Below are positions 1 through 6,953 of a DNA stretch of 23,117 bases, one piece after another. Positions within the stretch are counted from its first letter, which is position 1; each line of letters starts with the position of its first letter. Origin of the DNA: Gnetum montanum (lineage: Eukaryota > Streptophyta > Gnetopsida > Gnetales > Gnetaceae); NCBI GenBank assembly GCA_015680685.1, contig MNCI01002989.1:229123-252239 (forward strand). Direction: 5' to 3'. Under the pieces are notes generated by a model that saw only the letters and a list, made by a program, of their open reading frames with translations, was not told where the DNA came from and made no database searches. A program made the translations under genes and the position numbers.

Positions 1-991
1 CTCTAATAATGTTGGCATATTCTCCACATCTTTCATGTACCCAGTCCATCATCTTATTGATCTTTGCCTCAATTTCATCTAATGATTGTAGGATTGGCAA
101 AGATGATTCCACCTCCTCAACGTGAGTTGATTTCTCCTCTTCATGATCATGGACCTTTGTTGAGTTAAGATTTTGGTCCTATTGAGAACTTTCAACATTC
201 TCCTATTTGGCTATTTCTTCTTCTTCTTTCACTATCTACTTAATAAGCTATTGGAGTTGATGGGTTCATAGCTCATATAGTTGACCTTGGGCGTACATCC
301 CTAGGGTCTCCCTTGTTTCATTGTGGAGCCCATCTATGATATGGTACATTAGCCTCTCCTCAGAGAACCCATGGCCTGGGCAGTTGTTTAACAGTGCATA
401 ATATCTTTCTACGGCCATGTCCAAGGGTTCATGTTGTGCTTGTTTCCATTCTTGGATTTGTCTCGTCAAGGCTGACACTCTTGCATAGGTTTGATATCTT
501 TCATTGAAAAGTTCTACCATTGTTGGCCAACATCGAATTAATTTTGGTTTTAATGACCTATACCATACTTTTGCTTGGCCAATGAGTGTCAAAGGAAAGA
601 GCTTAAGTTATTGCCACCCATTATCGATATTGTTCCATGTACAGGCATTGTAGAAGGCGTGTAAATGTTGTTGCGGATATGAATCATAGCCTCCTGAAAA
701 CTTGGGAAAGTTGTTTAAATTAAGCACAGGTAGACAACTTTCCTTACGATGCCTGCGGGCTATTCGAACAGCCTCTTGTATTTCTATTAAGCTTGTAGTG
801 GCCAGTAGGGGTTCATCGTCATTAGGTAAGTTATGCTTTCGTGCGTTGGGATGATGTTGTCTTCGTTTATGTTTATAAGAAACCCCCACCTCAAGTTGCG
901 TACTCCAATCTTCATTATCATAATATTCATTGGTTCTCCAATGAACTACCCCACTAGATGTGGCATTATTATAGTCTTGTAGGAGAGGCAT
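1..991 (-). pseudogene. Gag of an Athila/Tat-type Ty3/gypsy retrotransposon, broken
   Basis: Capsid-type gag gene read leftward from an ATG at 991-989 to the window edge. The N-terminal part has an FPKFSGG motif followed by HLHAFYNAC; the core has the gag pattern IGQAKVWYRSL, a W...M...F..RY stretch, and a CPGHGF...LMYHIIDGL block. Beyond 266 the same frame continues as a Glu/Lys-rich, probably helical tail (EEEE near 215-226, a second acidic stretch near 100-150). One frame stays readable over the whole 991 bases but carries six stops: TAA at 610-608, TGA at 268-266, and TAG at 250-248, 238-236, 205-203 and 181-179. No frameshift is needed, so decay is mainly by point mutation. The gene lies directly behind a primer binding site and LTR, as expected for a 5' element end. 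The family call rests on the retrotransposon gag motifs and the tRNA-Asp-like primer site; pol would lie left of the window. Confidence 0.85.
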
Positions 992-1116
992 GGCTATGAA
1001 ATTGTGTGTGAATTTATATGTGAATTTTTGTAAATTTTTTTCTTCCTAAAAGATATATCGTTAATTCCTTATATAGCGATCTTGTATGATATAACTAATC
1101 TAGATAACTAGCACCA
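992..1116 (-). other. Short untranslated leader between primer site and gag
   Basis: About 125 bases between the primer binding site and the gag ATG. AT-rich, with two TATGTGAATTT-like direct repeats when read on the plus strand near 1005-1035. No ORF or other motif is seen. It would be the 5' untranslated leader of the element RNA. Confidence 0.5.
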
Positions 1117-1134
1117 TCCTTGGCAATGGTGCCA
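1117..1134 (-). other. Primer binding site, tRNA-Asp type
   Basis: On the minus strand this reads TGGCACCATTGCCAAGGA. The primer site I recall for tRNA-Asp-primed plant Ty3/gypsy elements is TGGCGCCGTTGCCGGGGA, so 14 of 18 bases match and all four differences are G-to-A. It sits one base inside the LTR end, where reverse transcription is primed. Its placement fixes the LTR to its right as a 5' LTR. Confidence 0.75.
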
Positions 1135-1696
1135 ATGATGAGCGACGAGGTACCCCTACACTCAACCATACGAATATGAGCGTTCACGCATGATCTGGTC
1201 GAACTCCGTGGACAGGCTAGTTGTGGTATCTAGATAGTTACACGTTGATCACAGTTCGCTGTCTTCCTACCTGGACTAGTATTTGCTTTGTCACATATGG
1301 TTTAGTTCAGAGTGAGGCATATGATGTGATCCTAGACTACTACTACTCCTAGAGACAATGGAGAATAATATTGATTAAACTAATGAGTAATAGGAAATGA
1401 AGTCTAAGCTGACCTAAGTGTGATGAGCATCCGTTCCTTAATCATCCGTACACATCTTGGACCTCGTGCACGACTACTATTGGAATTACCAAGCATAGAT
1501 CCTAGGTATGCTACTGGGTTACCAAGTAGTCACACTTAAATGCTCGTGATTAAATCGTACACATTCTGAATTTAACAATAGGAATAGTAAATGATGATAA
1601 AGAAATATTAACTAAGAAAACAATAAATAATAATTAACAATAATAATTAAGCAATTAAAACTAAGTGAATGCTGCAATGATGAAGTAATCTCGATC

Positions 1697-1702
1697 TTTA
1701 TT
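1697..1702 (-). promoter_or_regulatory. Polyadenylation signal of LTR copy B
   Basis: AATAAA on the minus strand in the context AATAAAGATCGAG. The other complete LTR has AATAAAGACGAG at the equivalent place (6409), so this is probably the conserved R-region signal. Confidence 0.55.
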
Positions 1703-1870
1703 TTCGATCATGTGCACATCCAAGCACATCACACTCAAATAAAGGTGTCGTACAATTACAAGCATCACACTACGGGCACGCACTTGGGAAAATAATCTAA
1801 CTCCTACGAAAAAAATGCAAGAGCTTCGCTACAACTAACTCGAAGCTTTTCAAATGAGGTGGAAGGCCCT

Positions 1871-1881
1871 CTTATTTATAG
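1871..1881 (-). promoter_or_regulatory. TATA box of LTR copy B
   Basis: Minus strand CTATAAATAAG, preceded by CAGC. The same AGCCTATAA bases occur at the TATA box of the LTR at 5981-6953, supporting a conserved core promoter. Transcription would run leftward into gag. Confidence 0.65.
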
Positions 1882-2039
1882 GCTGGGATAGGCGGCTGCG
1901 TAAACGGGACCACGTTGACGTAGGAAGGCTACGTCGATGAGGTTGTGTCAACGCAGCCGCGTATACGAGGGCCCATATACGTGGCCTAGTCGACGCATCA
2001 ACTATATAGCTCTTCATCAGCAAGCATCCTGACGGTTAC

Positions 2040-3996
2040 CTTATCCCCCAGGTAACCCAAGGCAGTTCCACCAACCTTCAACATATTATCCAAGTGGAAC
2101 TCCACCACAACCTATTGAGGAACACCAACAGTGGCAATACCCACAGTCATTGGGATGCCACCACCAAGACAACAATACCCCTACAGGCAATCAGATCCAT
2201 ATGGCTACTACGTGCAGCAGCCAATCTCTCCACATGACTCTGTTGGTCACGCGACACCACAACATCACTATCAAACTGGGGATTATTATAGGACTCCTTC
2301 TCCTAGGGGAGATAACCCATAGACATACCTCCCTCCAAATCCATTTGCACCTCTCACACCGATAGCTCCATTACCCCCCGCTCCAGCGATGCAAGGGGAA
2401 CTCCCCACTCAACCGCAGCAACGCAATGCTACGAGGGTTGTGAATCTTTAACCCACTACTGGTTTTGACAACCATATGAAGAGAAGACCTTTCTTCAAAA
2501 CCAACAGTCCAACCAAGCCCTCACAACAACAAGCAGTTAAACCTCTGAATGCCTCCCCATCAATTAAGGCTTCAGGGATTCCTTCAAACCAAACACAGAG
2601 CTCCACGCATACAGTTATGTTAACACATGCCATTACTAACTAGATTAAGGTGGACCACCTTCCCAGGAAATTCTCTGATCCTAAAAGCCATCTAATCTAT
2701 CTCCAAGTCACTAGGAATGAACCATGTAAAGCTCTTCTGAACTCAAGTTCTGAAGTCAACTTAATATCACAAGAGATGTACAAAGCCTGGAACCTACCTC
2801 CATTAAGGAAGAGTAATATTCGACTAGAGTTGGCCGACCAGCCTATCACTGTCCCCTTGGGACTGGTGGAGGACATCGTTACCACTATGTGTGGGTGGTC
2901 GTATCCAACTGATTTCCTAGTAATACCAGTGAACAAGGGTAAAGGGGACTTCCGAATAATAATGGGAAGAGCATGGCTAAGTACTACAAATGCACGCCTA
3001 GGAATCCGCGATCTTTCCCTGGAAATATCCAAGAAGAACACTTTTGGAAAGATCGAGAAGAAGAAAGTTCCATGCATTGCATATAGTGACACAGGGTGCA
3101 ATTGCGTGCAGAGATCTTGGGTTATGCAAAGTTTAGCATTGCTTGCATGTAATCGGTGTGCACAAGACATTAATATACAAAGATGTCTGTATGTAGTAGC
3201 CACACAACAGGAAGGCACCCAGTAATTGACAGCTGATCAAGAAAGCAGTTCATTCATATGCATGGAACCAACTGAGAGTTTGACTTGTGCTTACATTGAT
3301 AGCATAGACGCATTAGAGCAAGTCCACCACCAACTTCCAAGTCTTAACCTTGAAAATGTCAACTGGGGGAAGTTGGAAATCCCTGAGAAATTTAAGCAAG
3401 AGCCTCTCGAGCTGAAACCATTACCCATCGGTATGGAATACACGTTCCTTAAAAATGGAAAATTTGTAATTATCAATGCTAAGCTTGCTCCTCAATAGAT
3501 AGGGCACAAAATATCACACACAGGGATAGAGGTAGATCTCGAGAAAATCAAAGTTATCCAAGAAATTACCCATCAACCGGAAACTATTAAAAATATTCAA
3601 TCATTCCTTGGACATACTAGCTACTATAGGAGATTTATTAAGAACTTTTCAAAGGTTGCCAAACCATTGGTGGAATTAACGAAAAAGGATGTACCTTTCG
3701 AACCGGGAGATAAGGTTTTCTATTGGAATCCCACACATGTGCCACAATGTACTAAAGTTCAAACACTATGGGAAGGACCTTATATTATTTATGCAAATTT
3801 TCCTTTAGGGGCCATGACAATATACAAACCTGAGAACTCAGATAAAAAACTTTTGGTCAACATGCAACCAACCAAACCTTTTCATGAGTTTAGAACAGCC
3901 AGTACACATGCTACCTCTGTTGATGGACAACCTCGCTCATTATTTTGGATCTCCTCCTTTCAACTCAGTCATGGGAGAGATGACCACCTTTGCTGA
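2040..3996 (+). pseudogene. Gag-pol remnant with protease and integrase C-terminus, core enzymes deleted
   Basis: One frame runs from 2131 to the TGA at 3994-3996 with internal stops at 2320, 2449, 2641, 3223 and 3496. A frame change near 2150-2165 joins it to the gag tail upstream. Order: low-complexity Pro/Gln/Tyr tail (about 2060-2450); aspartic protease (about 2650-3060), where the expected DSG of the active site reads N-S-S at 2740-2748; a short block before the RT domain (ELKPLP near 3410); the C-terminal RT block LGH-type IGHKISHTGIEVD and SFLGHTSYYRRFIKNFSK (3499-3655); then, after KDVPFE, the GDKVFYW...LWEGPYIIY integrase C-terminal fold (3705-3885). The RT palm with its YxDD-type motif, RNase H, and the zinc-binding and catalytic integrase parts are missing. 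Both gaps keep the frame. The product cannot be active. Confidence 0.85.
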
Positions 3997-4340
3997 TCAA
4001 TCGAGGTCCTCGGTTCTTTTTGAATTGTTGTTTAACACATTTTTGTTTTACACATTCTTTCAATTTTTCTTATTTTTGTTTTATACCATCGTTCATATTT
4101 TTACTATTTCTTTATTTGCTTGATTACTTTTATCCGTCATCCAATAAGTGCTCATGATGGTGGATTGAATTATATCATATTGATTGCTAATGTTTGGTTT
4201 TTACCTTTGAATTATGATGATGATATTAAGGTATGGTTCTTTTTATATAATAGGCAATGAGTCCACGTCGTCCATGCATCCATGAATTTCTATGGTCTCT
4301 CTTGGCTTGGAACTATACAATCCCTTTCTTTAAATAATAA

Positions 4341-4520
4341 AACTATCAACAAATTGGTGACTGGACATTTCTCAAACCAAGGAAGGACTCAAGGATTGAA
4401 AAGGGTGTGACTTCAAGGGGATTTTATGCATTTGTGCTGGCCACTCTCTTGGGTGCTTGGATGCTTTTTCTTGGGATTTTCGCCATTCTGACATTGTTCA
4501 AAAATCAGGAGGCTGAGTGA
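4341..4520 (+). other. Open frame with one hydrophobic segment, possible envelope-like remnant
   Basis: A 60-codon frame open from just after a TAA (4338-4340) to the TGA at 4518-4520, with no upstream ATG. A Lys/Arg-rich part (about residues 14-26) is followed by roughly 23 mostly hydrophobic residues including FVLATLLGAWMLFLGIFAIL, then a short polar tail. This resembles a single membrane-spanning segment, and its place after integrase is where an envelope-like gene would be. It may equally be chance in T-rich DNA. Confidence 0.25.
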
Positions 4521-4533
4521 ATAAAAATAATAA

Positions 4534-4714
4534 GTCTTTGCATGGTGTGGTTCTCATGCAAAAAAAAAAAAAAGGAAAAAAGTGAGAATTCAAAGCACAC
4601 CCTTTAGACAAAATAAATGCAAAAAAAATGCATGGGTCTTTGCATGGTGTGGTTCCCATTCAAAAAAACAACAACAACATTGAAATTCAAAGCACATCCC
4701 TTAGACCAAATAAA
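4534..4714 (+). repeat. Two-copy tandem duplication, period about 102 bp
   Basis: Copy 1 begins GTCTTTGCATGGTGTGGTTC at 4534 and copy 2 repeats it at 4636. Both continue through an A-rich run, then AATTCAAAGCACA(C/T)CC(C/T)TTAGAC and AAATAAA. The copies differ at several bases and in the A-run, so the duplication is not recent. Confidence 0.8.
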
Positions 4715-5971
4715 AGGGCTACAAGCACTAGTTATGGAACTAGAAAGAGATGTTACCCATGCCTAAAGGTTCCCTCTAACTAAGGCCCTTTCTCGCTTCC
4801 TACTTCTCCATCTCACTCTCCTCGAAATGGTGGTGACTCTTTGTGGAAGCATTCTTTTTGCTTTAGGTGGATGGATTGGCCAAGTGTGTTGATGCGAGGT
4901 CACTGGATGTGGTTTGTTTGAGTCTAGATTTGGGATGAGTTCTACTTAGTCACATTAACCATGAAATACACAAGGGACTTTACACAAGCTTGTTCTTAGG
5001 ATTCCATTCCATTCTCTTCTCTCCATCTTTCTTCTCCCCATTTTCCACTTCATTGCCAGCTTTATCATTAGTCTATTTCTGGGTTGATGCATTGTTTTTC
5101 TTTGGTGAATTCTTGTGGGTAAGTTTTTAACTCTTGCTTCGAACTAACATTCCTAGAGCCTACGGACTCTTTGGTTTGTGGGTTTGTCAGGGCATAAAAG
5201 GCATGAGCTTGCTTTGGGGAGGACCCATTGGCATTCCTTTTTGGTGCAGTTGTTAACTTCTTTCCCTTAAACATTTCTTGTAATCAATCATTTCTTGTTT
5301 CATCCCCATCCATGACATCCATTTTATTGGCATTGTCGTTGTTATTTTTTCTCATCTTTCTTGTTTCTCATATTTTTCCATCTTATAGCTACCGAAGGTT
5401 CGCTCTTAGTCATGGGGGCCCTAGCACAAATTTTCTAATTTTCTCCATTTTACTATTCGCCTAACCCCTACACCTTGGGTAATCATTTGTGATAAATCTC
5501 CGAACTAGTTTTTGCCATAGCCACAACTCAGCCAATGCGCTTCATCTCGAGGCAAGGTATCAACTACATTGTGGTTTATCTATCCTTGCTCAATTGTAAC
5601 TATGTTGTGTGTGAAGATGGCCATCATACAAATAATGGACTGGGCTTGGAGGAAGCACTCAGGATGGACCGAAACTAAAACATTTACAAAAGGAGCAAGT
5701 CTAGTGGCGTGGCTATGGATAAATAACGGAAGGCACAATCTTAGCATTGGCAGCAACACACTTCATTTTCTTTCTCTCTCTTTCTCTACAAGCTGCCAAA
5801 TAAAAACTTGGATGTTATTTATGTACGAGTGTTCACCACAATGTTGTAATATGCTTATTGATCCGTCCACTGAGCACGTTGAGTCTGTTATCCGTCAGTT
5901 GTCAATTAGTCAATAATCTCATACCTTTCCAATATTTTGTAAGAAACTTGAGGACGAGTTTTCATTCAGTC

Positions 5972-5980
5972 GTGGGGGTA
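5972..5980 (+). other. Polypurine tract before the 3' LTR
   Basis: GTGGGGGTA immediately before the TGATGA LTR start. A G-rich tract at this position primes plus-strand DNA synthesis in LTR elements. It fixes the LTR start at 5981 and the plus orientation. Confidence 0.7.
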
Positions 5981-5991
5981 TGATGAGAGCA

Positions 5992-6227
5992 GTTACTCTA
6001 ATAATTAAAGTGGTAATTATTAGAGTAGTTACTCTAATAATTAGAGTGGTTATTATTAAGGTGGTTACTGTAATAATTAGAGTGGTAATTATTAGAGCAG
6101 TTACTCTAATAATTAGAGTGGTTATTATTAGGGCGGTTACTCTAATTATTAGAGTGGTTATTATTAGAGGGACAGTTTCTCTAAAATTAGAGTGGCAGTT
6201 TTTGTAATTATTAGAGTAGTTGCTCCC
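5992..6227 (+). repeat. Palindromic 36-bp minisatellite in LTR U3
   Basis: Five units of exactly 36 bp (5992-6171), then a degenerate sixth to about 6227. Each unit reads approximately GTTACTCTAATAATTAGAGTGGTTATTATTAGAGTG with few changes. The core ACTCTAATAATTAGAGT is almost its own reverse complement, so the array can fold on itself and looks similar on both strands. It lies just upstream of the LTR TATA box. ORFs on both strands here are only translations of the repeat. Confidence 0.9.
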
Positions 6228-6231
6228 AAGC

Positions 6232-6240
6232 CTATAAGTA
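6232..6240 (+). promoter_or_regulatory. TATA box of LTR copy A
   Basis: CTATAAGTA in the context AGCCTATAAG, matching the TATA context of LTR copy B. It lies directly after the minisatellite, so transcription would start near 6265 and run rightward. Confidence 0.6.
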
Positions 6241-6408
6241 CAGTGCCCAGGCACACAATAGGGGAAGTCAAGAAGAAGAAGAATTCAGAGGAGGAAGTCT
6301 TTTAGGAGTCAAGTAGCGAAACTCTAGCCAAGTGCCCGCAGTAGGAGGTCTAAGTGTGGACGGATCTTTATTCGAGCATTGTGTACCTGAGCACACCTTG
6401 TGTACGGC

Positions 6409-6414
6409 AATAAA
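6409..6414 (+). promoter_or_regulatory. Polyadenylation signal of LTR copy A
   Basis: AATAAA followed by GACGAG, equivalent to the AATAAAGATCGAG of LTR copy B. It lies about 175 bases after the TATA box, as expected for the end of R. Confidence 0.5.
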
Positions 6415-6953
6415 GACGAGCTCTTAGATTCATCCTTGTAGCATTTCCTTACTCATTTCCTTTATTTTATTTTCTTCTGCATTTATTTTATTTTATTTTA
6501 TGCACTTTACATTTCTGTTATTAGTACACACAGTACGATCACTTCGAGCATGCGTGTAACACTTGGTAACTCAGTAACGATTAGCGTTTGGTAATCCTAG
6601 TAGTGTTGTGCTGGTTCAAGATGTGTACGACAAGTGAGAATGGATATTGGTGTTAAGATTAGTTTAAAGCCTAGTTAATCGGTAGTTAAGTTAAATTAGT
6701 CACTTAGTTATCTCTCTCTCTCCTCCCTTATTAGCAGCAGGACATAAAAACATAAAAGCTATAAAAATCATATGCCTCAAGCTTAGTTAACCATACAACT
6801 GTGACAATAAAGTAAGTTTGGGAAGACAATGATTGATTAACCCTGAGTGTTCCATTAGGGGGTGTAAGCACTTAGTCCTTGGAGTTTGACCGGATCGTGC
6901 GTGAAATGCTTGTATTCATATAGTTGAGCGTAGGGGTACCTCGCTGCTCATCA

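Larger units (their letters stand above)
1136..2019 (-). mobile_element. 5' LTR (copy B) of the minus-strand Ty3/gypsy element
   Basis: An 884-bp long terminal repeat in minus orientation, bounded by TGATGA at its start (2019 leftward) and CATCA at its end (1136), followed by the primer site. Promoter signals in order on the minus strand are a GC-rich, CpG-rich U3 (about 2000-1885), a TATA box reading CTATAAATAAG at 1881-1871, and an AATAAA signal at 1702-1697 for the R/U5 boundary. Its U5 half, with blocks such as GGTTACCAAGTAGTCACAC, CCGTACACATC and CGAGGTACCCCTACACTCAACCATACG on the plus strand, is shared with the LTR at 22481, and with the LTR ending at 6953 in opposite orientation. The five bases next to it (2020-2024, gcaag) may be a target-site duplication, but the partner is outside the window. 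Confidence 0.85.
3997..5970 (+). other. Long 3' region of the plus-strand element, no recognisable gene
   Basis: About 2 kb between the integrase C-terminus and the polypurine tract. Athila-type elements often carry an envelope-like third ORF or a long non-coding stretch here. I see no convincing long ORF. The stretch holds an open frame with a hydrophobic segment (4341-4520), a duplicated block with A runs (4534-4714), and CT-rich sequence near 4980-5060. The other ATG frames of 70-115 codons here show no family motif. Confidence 0.5.
2020..5980 (+). mobile_element. Internal region of a truncated plus-strand Ty3/gypsy element
   Basis: Body of a second Athila/Tat-like element, read rightward. 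In order it holds a Pro/Gln/Tyr-rich gag tail, a protease, scraps of reverse transcriptase, the integrase C-terminal domain, about 2 kb of 3' region, and a polypurine tract just before a complete 3' LTR. Its 5' LTR and most of gag are absent: the sequence starts abruptly at 2020, exactly where the minus-strand LTR ends. The simplest reading is that the minus-strand element inserted into this one's gag and the missing 5' part lies left of the window. A plain truncation is the alternative. Confidence 0.75.
5981..6953 (+). mobile_element. 3' LTR (copy A) of the plus-strand element
   Basis: A 973-bp LTR starting TGATGAGAGC after the polypurine tract and ending GCTGCTCATCA at 6953. U3 begins with a palindromic 36-bp minisatellite. 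The TATA box is at 6232-6240 and AATAAA at 6409-6414. The 3' half (CAGTACGATCACTTCGAGCA near 6530, and GAGCGTAGGGGTACCTCG near 6926) matches the reverse complements of the LTRs at 1136-2019 and 22481 onward. The first bases after it are acagg (6954-6958), a candidate target duplication that cannot be tested here. Its promoter points rightward, toward the NPH3-family gene 3 kb away. Confidence 0.87.

Noticed and set aside
2697-3218. 173-codon minus-strand ORF
   Set aside because: Shadow of the plus-strand protease region, which has clear family motifs.
5919-6254. ORFs on both strands with repeated VTLIIRVVIIR-like peptides
   Set aside because: They are translations of the 36-bp palindromic minisatellite in the LTR and have no gene signals.
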